Assembly: GCF_035582795.1 (NCBI RefSeq) | Contig: NC_134367.1 | Span: 81,947,062-82,011,061 of the forward strand | Source of the DNA: Mycteria americana | Taxonomy: Eukaryota; Chordata; Aves; Ciconiiformes; Ciconiidae | DNA length: 64,000 nucleotides | Reading direction: 5' to 3' | Part shown: positions 25,401 through 37,200 of the stretch, in pieces | How the letters are laid out: every line of letters begins with the position of its first letter | Numbering within the stretch: the stretch's first letter is position 1 | Notes under the pieces: model-generated | Databases searched by the model: none | The model's input: only the letters and a program-made list of their open reading frames with translations | Told to the model about the DNA's origin: nothing | Translations under genes and position numbers: made by a program

Positions 25401-28400
25401 ATATATATCTGCAAGCACAACTACCAGTGGAAGGTGATTACCCCATGACATGGCAGCACGGCCCCTTTTACAGAAGAGGCCGGACTGAAACCACTCGGGA
25501 CTGTCTTGAACTGAACTAGGACTTTGTGGGCACTTGAGACTGGGTCTGAGTTACCAAAGACAAGAATGGGTGCATTTAGACCCTCTCCAGCTAGGACCTT
25601 GGGGATGACCGCTGTGCCCCCCCTGGCCAGGAGGTGCTGCTGGTCCCAGCCCACTGGCTTGAGGACTGAATGTGCTGTCAAGTACATAAAGACCTGAAGC
25701 TGAAGGAAGCCACTGTAGCTGTGGCAGGAAGGAGCGGGGGCTTCACAGACAAGTATAATAGCAATGAACAGGTCATGCACCAGAAACTGAGGGGAAAGGA
25801 AAATTAGCCTGGGTTTTTGACACCAGGTAAAATAGTTGGTCAACAGGGTCACTGGAGGACCATGCTGAACTCGAGCAAGATGTTAGGCATGTCCATGTGC
25901 TTTGCTGCATGAGTTTCATACCTCTCCTGAGGAGACCCTTGGGCTTCCAAGGGGCACTCTGCTGTCTCCAGCATGAAGCAATGGATTGCCAGTGCAGGCT
26001 TGTTATTGTACTGTGTTACAAACGTGCAACAAGAACCTGGAAAAAGCAGGGCTAACCAAAGTCCTTTATTTAGATGATACAATAGGAATAATGAAGCCTG
26101 GCTTATTTTCCAGGAAGGGACATGTGGGAGGGTTTCTTTTGGGGGTAGGAGGAGTATGCTCTGAGTATGCTTGTCTGGTTTTAATACTTATTTCTGGTTT
26201 GGATAACTTCACTCATTTGATGTCCAATCCTATAAAAAGGACACAAATAAGGATGAGAACTAACTTTGTGATCTGCAACCGTACAACATCTCACAGCCAT
26301 TTTCAGCAATGAAGAAGCTGTTCATGTTCTTGATTCTTTGTGGGAGACAAGACTTTGTCTATAACCACCACCAAAAAAATCGAAGCAAACTGCAAATGTT
26401 TTATTTTTCGCTATTATTAACCCCTCCCTAGCAAGTCAATCTATTTCTCTCTTGAAACAGTGAGATAGTGTTACTGGCTGACACATACTTGAGCTTGCCT
26501 TCCCGCATTTCAAGAAAAAGGGTTTTTTCTCCTTTTAATGAAAATTCACTTTTTTTTTTCTTCCTTTATTCATTTATTTTTTGAGGCCTTCCACCTCTGC
26601 TGTGGGAAAAGGCTTCACTTTGCTAGGGTACAGCACGCATTGTAAAAGTAATTCAATTTTACACCATAGCAATGACATGATCAAGGGAACTTTGAGCAGG
26701 CTTTGTGACCAAGAGCATTTAACAAGTATGTGAAAAGCTTCCAAAGAGCCTTCATGAAAGAAAGAAAGGTTATAACAATAGGAGAGGTAGTTTGATAGTG
26801 GTAAATTAAGAGTCATAGGAGTGACTCTAATCAGGTTAGACTTTAAAGAAAGAGAAGCACCTTTATACCTCTCGGCTATAGGCCTGAGTGCATTAAGAAC
26901 TGTTGGATTTGCGTTGGGAAGTACACAAATAAATTCCTGTGACACTCAGCACTTGCTCCTCCTTGAGCTGAAGAATTCAGCCCTGCAAGGACAAAGACTT
27001 TCTAGGCAAAATAAGTAAACCTGCAGATTTGGACCAAGTATCTTGGGAAAATATATTGAATCTTTGTTGGTTTTAGTCAATATCTAGACCTTTGTAGAGG
27101 TTGTTATCTTCCATTCTGCTCCCTGTGGAAACCTCCTGGCAGTTCCAATGCAAGCATGGAAACAGTCCTGTGTATAAAAGCGATGATGAACCATTCTTCG
27201 CACACGTTACTCGTTTATAAGGTCTGTGCAGCCTGAGCCAGATTCTGTCCAGAGCTATACCCCAGTGAAGTACATCACATGCACCACATGCAAGAAAGGC
27301 CATGCAAATGACAAATAATTATATATACTCTGTGTATTCGTATGCACATTAGGGAGACTGGTTCTGGGCATATCATTAAAACTTAGGGTCGGTAAGGAAC
27401 ATGTATAGAGATGAACGTTTTAAAGGAGAATCCAGCTATCTAAAAAGATAACACATACACAAACAGCCTATCAAGCTGTTAGGGCTAGTTTAGTTGTTTC
27501 TCACATGTAGCTTAATCGACACCTTTTATATATGTGTTACTGTGAAAAATGGCCAGAGTTTATTTTGCACAGGAAAAAGGATATAACTTGTCTTTTTTCC
27601 TGTTGGTGAAAAATAAGAAACAAAAAAGTTGGGCCTGACTCGTTTTTGCAATCGACAGGGACACCTACAGGAAGACAAAATTAACACATTGGCATATTGG
27701 GTGTTTTCTGCTTTATTTGTTCACAGCTTGAGCCTATTACCTAATAGAGACACAAGAAAATGGCCCATCTGTTTGCAGTGGGCAAATGTGTGAGTACTAC
27801 TCTCTGGGGCTGCATGGGAGAAGGGTTGCTTTTCAAGAATGTATTTACTTTACTCTCTGTTTTCTCAACGGTGTGTATAACTCAATACTAAAAGGCTAAT
27901 TTGTTTAAGAAAACCAAAACTGACTTCTTCAGTTAATTGCTTACGGAAAAGCTGTAGGTATTGCATGGATTCTGTGTGCTTTGCTGAGCGCACTGGAGTG
28001 GCCTCTGCTACGCGACCAGCGAGGAAGCAGAAAAGCCAGCTCGATGGCAGCAAACCGCTCGTTGTTGCTGGCCGGCTTGCTCTGGCGGGGCTGCAGCTCT
28101 TGGGAAAGATGAAGGATGTGTAAGGAGTGGGAGAGAGATGAAAGCCTGTCTATCAAGGAACGGGGACGAGGCAGCTGGGAGGGAACGTCTGCTGAGGGGC
28201 ACACGGGATTTGAGATATGATTAATGCTTTGGCAACATGTTAACGAGAACAGGATCTGGCAACTGAGCGGAATGTTCACTTGCAACCAGCCTCGAGCCGG
28301 AACAGGAGCCCACGCTCGCGTCAAAGTGAATCCAAGCTTTTGCGTGTCCATGGGTGGAAACAGGCTGTTACTGACCCACACGGAATTTGGAGACCCGCAT

Positions 28401-31090
28401 CCTGCGGGGCCCGTTCCACCAGCGGGAGCTGGGTCTGCTTTGCAGCTCCTTTTATCAGCAGAGGGACAGGGGTCGTTCTGGTAAACAGCAGCACGCTCTC
28501 AAAACAACACCAGCAGTCACTGCATCTTCTCCCCAGCTCCTTTGCTACTCAGGCTTTTAAAACAACCTTTAAAGCTCCTAGAGTCAAACCCAGCGATGAC
28601 AGAGGTAGCCTTTACTTCTCTGTAGTCTGCAGGGACAGAACTGCTTGAAGGTATTAGCTATGCTAAGCCTCTTAAATAACTATTAAACACATAAAACTCT
28701 TAAATGCACGCAAATCCTGTGTAACAAATGGCAAACAATAAGGAAAAGCTGATCAACCATTATACAGCAATTTAATCTATGCAATTGGCATAATTTTGTC
28801 CAACAGAAGGAGGCTATAGCAGAATTGCTTTCTTAAGAAAGGCAGAGATGTTGTACAAAACAGGTAAACAATCGAGAATGAGGATTTTGCAAGTCCTTGG
28901 CAAATTCTTGGCATACGGACAAAGGGAGTGTGATATAATTGCAAGGCATGTGATGTAGATGGACTGGCAGAGACAAAAGGCAAGTTGGGAGCATGAAAAA
29001 AAGTTAGTTTTGCAATCAAATTGGGAAATTTAGAACAAAGGTTGAATATGTACCTTTAACTCTGTCCCTCTGTATCATTTCAGTAGACATACATGTCGGC
29101 ATCCTGTACCTGAGCTACAGTACTCTTTACTACGACAGGCAAACTGCAGCTACCTGCAACATTTGTGCATCTGTAGCACCTTCACATTTGGAGAGATCAA
29201 AGAGTGGTGACTTCTGAGCAGCCCATTTTACAGATGGCCGCAAGGCAAACTAGCCACTGGTAACCAGAACTCGGGGCCGCTCCATGAAACAGCCTGTGCC
29301 TCCTCTGGGGCTCTTACAGAAACAGTTTTCCCTGGTTTACAGTTTGTAAAGTGGGTGCCTATTTCTGGAAATATGCCTAGCATGTTATGGACGCTGTAAC
29401 CCTAATCTAAACTCGCATACTGAGCGTGCAGATGTTTCAGAGACAGGAGCTGTACAACTTACTCGTAAGTAGATAACTGGGGGCTGCTTGTCACTGCAGA
29501 GCCACCTGCTTAGGTACAGCCCCTGCACCCTATGAATTTACACCAGGAGCTCATTAACAACTTAGTGCTGGGCTGCAAAGCACCTTTTTTTTTCCCTCGC
29601 CCAGGAATGTCCTCTATTATGTTTCCAGCAATCTGGTGGCCATCAACACCTTGCTGATAAACTGGAAATCTTCACCTTCTTCCATCCTCACCTCTCAAAT
29701 GACCCATGAAAGAGCCTTGGAGATCAAAGAAATCCCCTTCCATCCTTATCCTTCTGACAGAGAGACTGATGGGATTTAGCACCCATGTGGGAATATGAAC
29801 ATTGGTAACTGGGGAGTGGTAGGGGTGGAAAATGATTGGGGAGGGTGGAAAAGCCCAGAAGATAAATTACCTGGGGAGGAGGTGCATATTGAACTGTGGT
29901 CTCCATAGCAAGTGTGAGAAGGCAGAAGAGAAATTACTTCCTCTGCCCCAAATAAAGATCAAGGAATATTTGCATTCAAAGGGGTTTGGTTTTGCACGTA
30001 TCTCATCTCTTCAGTCACTTTCTTTTAGCTGGAAATCCTCGCTAATTAATTGTTCTGCAAATTCTGCTCCTGCACATCATATGTCTGAAGGTCTTGCTTG
30101 TTTCTCCAGTGCTGACTGCATGTGTTCCTTCCCCTTGCATTTTGCTGTCCAAAGCCAAATAAAAAGCATAAAGGAGTTAGATGAGAGAACTAGGGGATTC
30201 TATGAGATTTTTCAAAGATCCTGCAATTCCAATATATTAAAGTATGGGCCTATGTGCTACAGATAACCAAAGAAAATGTCCAGTAAGAGTTATCCATTAT
30301 TTTTCCTTTTTATTTTCAGCAATTTTAGGCTTTATCTTGAATTTATGTTAGCAAACTCAGCAACCTGGGGGCTTTTCACAGCACCTTAGGCAGACTAAAG
30401 TGGAGCTGATGAATAATCAGTGATGGAACAGCTGTTATCCAGAGATAACAGAGGACTTCAGGCTGCAGATGTGCATGGGGTCAAGGGAGACAATGTTGTG
30501 CATGAAAAAGTCATACAATGGAGTTCTGTGTATTTTCTTCAGATTTGAAGAACAAAGAAGCAATGACCTTTTGTCTGCTGCTGTCATTCCCTGCTTCACC
30601 ATTAAGGTAGCTTGCCTTTTTTTTTTTTTCCTGATGGGAAGTATTTTGAAACAGACCACTGTCAATCATGCCCTGAAAAAGATGAGCCCATCCATGAGTA
30701 GAATCCTTTTTAGAAGTTTAAATAGGCTGAATGTCAAAACATGTGGCGGTCAGGTTAACACAGCACTTTGGATGCTTGTGATTTGGACATATTTGTTTCA
30801 AAGACAGGTTAACTTTTAGTCACTGAATATGCCAAGTTTCAAAGGACAAATGAAAAATACAAGAAAACAAGACGATACTTATGGGCTCAGTAAAGATCTT
30901 TCCAGCGTGGTATGCAGCCTCCAACAGTGGTCTATAGCGGTGTGTAAGAACAGGCTAGCAGAGAGAGACAATTCTTTTTGTGTATCCTTCTGAGAGCTGG
31001 TAGTCTGTGATTTAAGATCTTTTGAGTTGAGGTTGTATCCATGTCTTTGTGTTGAATTATATTTATGGACTATTCTAAATAGATTTGGGT
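16480..31090. other. No gene recognised
   Basis: A 14.6-kb stretch with no recognisable exon. Notable points are a short AGC run near 20275 and two abutting minus-strand open frames at 25421-26082 (143 and 77 residues, no known motif). Reverse-strand AATAAA words near 24325 and 26065 could end minus-strand non-coding transcripts. Confidence 0.5.
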
Positions 31091-31095
31091 TTTTT

Positions 31096-31140
31096 GGTTG
31101 GTTGGTTGGTTTGGTTTGGTTTGGTTTTGGGGTTTTTTTT
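31096..31140. repeat. GGTT/GGTTT simple repeat grading into poly(T)
   Basis: Three to four GGTT units, then three GGTTT units, then GGTTTTGGGG and a T run. It may be the reverse complement of a degraded A-rich tail, but no element body was recognised beside it. Confidence 0.8.
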
Positions 31141-31417
31141 GTTGTTAATCAATCCAGAGTTTCATAATTGATACTTTATAGGAGGAGGTACTTCTCTGTT
31201 TTGAACTTGTCGTCAGATCATTTACATGAGCCCGTTAATATTTGTACTGTGAGAAATGGTGAATAGCTGTTCCTTTGCTGCCTCTCCGTATCGGTCACAA
31301 CGTAACATCTCACTGTTGTTCCTCAATTAGAGTCTTCGTCTGCTTAATCTCTCCTTCCTCAGAAATCATCTCCTGCTTTTAAGCATCTTTGCACAGTATT
31401 TCACCTGACTTCCAGCA

Positions 31418-31800
31418 CGGCCGGGGGAGCAAGGTTGGAGCAAGGGCTGTGCTGCGCCGTCGTCCTCCCGCACGCGCTGAGCTCGCCTGGGCCGTGGGCA
31501 GGCCCCGGCGTCTGGAGGGGAGCAGGCAGCTCCTCCCAGCCCCTGCTGCAGAAGTGCCCACACCTCTGAAGTACTGCCACGCCGGGGCAAGGCGGGCAGG
31601 GACAAACTTTGTATAGTGGTGTGCCGTGGGGCCAGCTTGCCAGGAAAGTCAGCGTGCCTCGCCGGAGGCTGAGGGCAAACCTCTCTCTGCCTCCTGGCAG
31701 AAGCTGTGAGAGGACGGGAGCCCCGGAGCAGAGCTCTGTGCCAGCTGCGTGCCCGGGAGCGGGACTGCCACCTGCCACCGCCCCAGCCCAAACATCTCCT
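31418..31800. promoter_or_regulatory. Small GC-rich, CpG-bearing island away from any gene
   Basis: About 380 bases with clustered CpG (for example CTGCGCCGTCGTCCTCCCGC) in A/T-rich surroundings. Open frames on both strands of up to 164 residues come from the composition. It could be an orphan promoter or enhancer. Confidence 0.3.
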
Positions 31801-34215
31801 CCAGAGCTGGCCGCAGGCAGCAGGCTGCACTGCGTGTTTGGCTGCGGGTCCCTGTCCCACATGGCCACCACCCTGCTATGGGGCCATCATTTATTCCTCA
31901 CCCGAGAGCCTTAATGAACTGATCACGTTCTAACTGTTGGGATTTTTTTTCAGGAAGGTGAGTGCTCACAGATCATCTCCCCAGCTAGGCAGGGGTGCAC
32001 TCATCCTCTGTGGAGCATCCCTCGTACTCAAGAGAGGGAGAGAGTTGTGTTGGGTTTAGTTGAGAAATGCGAGTGGGAGCACACAGCAGCTATGTTCCCA
32101 GCCCAGCTTGTTATTTTTTATGGTTCCCATCCCCAACAGAGGACAATGGCTGCTGTTGCTCTTACAGTCCATGGGAAGCTGGTGTTTGACAGTACACTCC
32201 CAACACTTCTGTTTTGTTTTTCTGCTTGGGTTTTTATTTTACTGTTGAAGTTAAGATTTTAGCTCTTTTTTGTTGTTGGGGGTTTTTTTTAATTGCTTTC
32301 TCCCCTCCTCCACACTTCATTCTTTTGGCATAGAGCTGCCACTCACCAGCTGTTCACAATTCCTTCATCCCTTCTGTTTCTCAGTACCACACTACCACGA
32401 CACAGACTCAAAGGACATTTTCTTCCTTGCAGGAGGCTTCCCATGCCCATTGAATACATTTAATAAAAATACTTTTCTCTCTTTTTCCGACCTTGGAGGA
32501 AAGTTATTATATCTGTACTCCTCACATAATTCAGATTGGCCAATCTGTCATCCTCAAATTGCCTGAGTTTGATTTCTTGACTGTTTTTAGATCCTAGGAT
32601 GACTGATCTTCCTCTCTCCTTGATAGAGCAAGCTCATCCACAAAGTGAGTACTCAATAATTACTTTTCAACAAGAAGTTCACTCAACTCATCAATCTGGT
32701 CTCCCCTCCCCTCCCCTGCCCTTTCCATTTTGTTTTGTGTAATTGAATTTTTTTTCTAGTCTGAAACTTAACCAAGAATCAGTGCATTCCCACATATCAG
32801 CAAATGGTACCCAAAAGAGGCAAACTGGAATGACATTGTGAAGCAATCGGTTACAGCAGAGTCAGCTGCTGAAGGGAAGGAGAATAGCTATCGCTGGGCG
32901 AGGTGCAGAGCATGGCAACTCCCACTGTTGCTAATGGGAGAAGAGGCTGCTGAGCTCCTCTCAGGAACGTACTGTTTTAATTTCTAATTGAGTTATTTGT
33001 TCACTTGTTAAAGAACTCATCTCTTAGGCAGTGACTCTCAAAGACAATAATAGTGGCCGCATGCAGCCACCAGGGAATTTGTTGCAGCCACAAGACAAAA
33101 ACTTGCTCTGATTGTTCAGTTCTGTTTTGACTTAAACTGTCAAAACTGTGGCCACCATTAATTTCCTGTGATGGCACATGTCACAGCCGCTTGTCTGAGA
33201 GTCGCTGGTTAGTCCTGTCTCTCTTTCAGGCACTTGGAGCAGGACTTCCTAAGCTGCAGTCTAATGGACCATGTCAAGTAGTCTGCAAAGCCGTACTAAC
33301 ATTGCACATTGGCATTGTCTCACTAATGTTTCAGCTAAAAGCGCTTTGAGGAGTGCGACAGGCTGCAGGAAACACCAGGGTGCTCCGTGGCTCCAGAGAA
33401 AATGGGGACCATCAAACTGACAGGTCAGGTTTGCTCTCAGAGCACGTCTCTGCCATTCTGCACTCCCAGGTGTCCAGTGCCTTCTGGTGGTCAGGCTCCC
33501 TGTCCCTGGCTTGCGTCTTCCAGATCTATCCTTTGCCTGTGGAGCAACCTCACAGGCGTCAAAGCAACCCCAAAACCTGTTTTTCTAAGGAACTGGGCAT
33601 GTCAGACTTTGTGCGCAAAAAAGACCCCTCCAAAGATTCCTAATCCAAGAGCCTCTCACAGCCAGGTTGACTCAAAACCAATCCCCTCCAAAAAAGATCC
33701 TACTGATGAGATGGCTTCTCTTTCATTGCTGGTAGACAGGGACAAAATTAAACACATCAAACGTGCTTAGTTTCCAAAGGCAAAGTTGCAAAATGTCGCA
33801 CAAAAGATATACATATATCCATTACTTTTACTACCTTCCTTTCTTGTCTTTTCCTTTGGTCTTTATCGAGCTTCTGGAGGAGCCATTGTGCAGGGAGAAT
33901 CAAGAGCAGATTTCTCTGGTAGGAAGTAAAGGACAAAATCTTCCCTGCTTTATCCCTGCTTTATTGCACAAAGTACTAGACTGTTCCCTTACCAGAAAGC
34001 TTCTTATGAGGATACTGTTCCTCATATGAAATAGTTTTCTCTCCTGTAAATGATCAGCTTTGTCTTATTCTTTTATTATTTATCAACATATCAAACCCCT
34101 TGTTTTAACACCCTCGCCCTAAAGCTCAGCTTTATAGAAGTGTTTGCTTGTATGGCTTAGGACAGTACTTGCATGTGGTTCAAGGCTTGCAAAAAATAAC
34201 CAAACTCGAGAAATA

Positions 34216-34245
34216 ACTCGAGTTTCTTGCAAAAGAAACTTGAGT
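34216..34245. other. Short hairpin-forming inverted repeat
   Basis: Arms of 13 bases (ACTCGAGTTTCTT and AAGAAACTTGAGT) pair with a single mismatch around the 4-base loop GCAA. It is too short for a microRNA precursor and has no T run to act as a terminator. Confidence 0.6.
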
Positions 34246-36159
34246 GCTTTGGCTTTAAGGAAAAACATTGACTATGGGCAAATATTAGTAATATCCTAAC
34301 TGTGAGATAAGAAGGTATTGATTTGCTATTGATGGTCTATATGAGAACTGCTTGCAAAAGGTAAATAGGGGACCCCTGAAATTCCTGAGACATGACCAAG
34401 CAGTCAGTTAGAAATACCTCGCACAAAACACCGCAGCCCGGGCAGAGCAGAGGCATCCAGGAAATGCTGCAGGTGAGAGGAGTGACTGCTGACCAAGGAA
34501 AGGCAGCAGCAGCCCAGGTAGGTCAAGGGCAGCAGTGGGAAGCAGACTCTGCTGTGGGTTTGGGTCTCTTCCCAGGGGGAAGCTGGGCTAGACTCCCTGT
34601 AGCCCTGCAGAAGAGGTGACAACTCAGGACTGGTGAAGCTTGGATAAGGAGACGCCAAAAGCTGGCATATGAGTTACTTTGTTTTAGGAAGAGAGTTTGA
34701 TCTTTCTGGCCTTGTAAGCCCTTTCAGTATTCGGAGAGACAGTCTGGGTACGTGTGCATGATCTGTGTAGGACATGTGCGGGGGGCTGGATATGCCTTCC
34801 GTGCACAGACCTGTGGTGTAGCATGCAGGCTATGTCAGTTGCTGCTTGAGCCTCTGTTTGTCTTCTCCACGAATGCTGGGGAGTCTCCAGGGCTATGTGT
34901 GGTGAAGGTACCTGGCTCTGCAGCATCGGCAGTGGCTGGTGGAGGTTACTGTCCTGCCTACGAGCTATGAAATGCTCACGGTCTGCCTGAGCAAAGCTCC
35001 TGGGAAAAAGAAGTGTTGTGTCTCCAGCAGATGCCCTCATTTGCCGGTGACAGAGGAACACGCTGCTGGCACCGGGCTGCTGTGCCTGTCCCCGGCTGCT
35101 GACTTGTCTGCTGCCTCTGGTTCCTCTCCGGTGGGTGGTACGTGTGGGCACACGCAGGTGGCCTAAGTCCCTCAGAGCAGAGCCTTACCTACTCCTCCCT
35201 GACGTGGAGAGGCCGAGTTCACGAGGTCCAGGAAGCTGCCTGTGGCCAGCTGGGACTGAGAGCCCCGACCCTTCCCAGGGATGGGGAAGGCAGTCCTTCC
35301 CTCTCCTTCACTCTCCCAAGCAAAACAAAAAACAGGGCTTACTCTTTTTAAGGGTCATTCTGGAGCTCTCACTGAGGCAGCCGACCCAGTTGTGTCAGTG
35401 CTGTAAATTACGCAAAGGAAATTTAGGTGCTTCTACTATAAGGCAGTAGCTAAGTATGTGTTTTGGGGTTTTTTTTTTTCAGTCATTACTTTGGGTTTTT
35501 TTAACACGGGTGCCTGTTTTCCCTAAGTCAAAACCTCTTCCAGTTCACATCCCTCCCCCACAGCAAACACAATGTAATAAACTGAAGCTGGCTCAAAACA
35601 CCTGTGTAATACTCCCTAAAATGCCATTCAGACCCCATGTCTTCTATGGCAAGTCACTTTCAAGGCTGAGGCATACATCTGTTTTGCAGGATGCTGTGGG
35701 CTAGGATTTGACGGGTGCACGCATCCGTGGGCACGGAGCTGCAAGGTCAGAGTGCGAATCTTCCAACTAAGCAAGTTTACTTTTATCCAGAACAGCTCCT
35801 GCTTTCAGCAATGGAGGCAGCTTACATACGGTGAAACTGTTGAAGGAAACCCAAAACCTAGAGGGTGTTCTTCCCTAATAAAAATTAAGATTGAAAATGT
35901 ACCCAGCCAACAGCGGCATAAGGGCAGCAGCATGTGAGTGCAGTACAGGGAGTTCTCAACTGCAAAAATATTTGGAGGACAAACGTCTTCTCTTTCAGAA
36001 AGGATGAAGGTTTCTGACATTTTAAGCCCAAATCTGATCTTGCTTAATCTGTTGCATCACGAATTTACTTTTTTGCACCTATTTCTAGCACGTATATGAC
36101 ATGCCGACTAGAAGAGACAGCTGTGCTGGGGGAACCAAGCTGCAAAGTAACCGTGTCCG

Positions 36160-37200
36160 CTGTCTAACACCGAGCACGAGGGAGAGGCGCGGCAGCTTGT
36201 TTCTGAGCTTATCCTAAATCCTTCGCTCCCCGAGAAGTGCTGGGGGCTCGTGGGCAAAGCTGGGACTCCTCCAGGTGAGGAGGGCGTCGGGGAACGGGGC
36301 CAGCTCTGCCGACTCCCCGGTGTTCGCTGAGGAGCGAAAGCTCTGCAGCCACTCTGCCCTTCCGCGCGAGGGAGGGAGCCGGGGCGCAGCCCCAGTGCTT
36401 GTGGATCCATAGCCGTGCGCCAGTACTTCGTGCTTCTGTGGCACGTCTGGTCCGATCGGCTTTGTTTTCAAGTACTGCTGCGGAGATTTGTCATCAACTT
36501 CTTCTTCGCGTCGTCACGCTGTCCTCCTTCCCTCCCCTCCCTGCCCTCCACCCCCTTATCGGTGCCCCCTCCCCCTTCCCCCTGCCCGATCGCACTCAAC
36601 AAGACAGTCTTGAATTTTCCATATCTAGGTTGGTTTTTTTTTTTCTTTTCCCCCCTCTTTTGTCTTCTGGTAACAGCGTTTGGCATTTCCCGGACAGCCC
36701 GTACTCCATAAGGCCTCAGTGTCTGAATACGTGGACGGCTTGAACGTTGCCTGCTGAGACTGAAGAAGAACTTGAGTGAAAATAATCCTCTCTTTTGTTC
36801 CGCTTGGGTCGCTTTTTGTTTGCCTGACAGATGTTCGGCCCCTGTGCGTGTGCATGGAGCGGCTCCTCCGCCGGGCCCTCTGATCCGCCAGCTTATTGAT
36901 TTCTGCCTATCTGTGCGGCTTGTCGCCGGCCCTTACAGATGCGAGGGCTGCGGCCCGGGCGGCAGCCCCTCTCCTTTGCACACAAATAGGGCGATCCTCT
37001 ATTGTGAGGGGGCCGGCGGAGGAGAGCTGGCCTCGCTCCCTCTTGAGCCGCTGTGACAAATTTGGGTGGGTTTTGGGGAGCAGAGGGGAGATTTTGGGGC
37101 ACCTCAAGCACCGAGCCGTGGTTTTGACCATGTCGTGACGCGCTATCGCGCAGGTGCCCGAGTAAACGGGAAGGAAGAGGCCGTGGGCAGAAAGGCCTCG
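36160..37200. promoter_or_regulatory. CpG-rich block, candidate orphan promoter or enhancer
   Basis: CpG density is clearly raised at 36170-36620 and again at 36830-37200, with a pyrimidine-rich stretch between. The segment around 36885-37010 mixes CpG clusters with A/T words (CTTATTGATT, CACAAATAGG, CTATTGTGAG, the last SOX-like), as in developmental enhancers. No splice-linked coding exon was recognised. A non-coding RNA start is possible. Confidence 0.3.

Noticed and set aside
31366-31914. Overlapping open frames of 156 and 164 residues (minus) and 101 residues (plus)
   Set aside because: GC-rich composition with no motif, no splice context and frames open on both strands.
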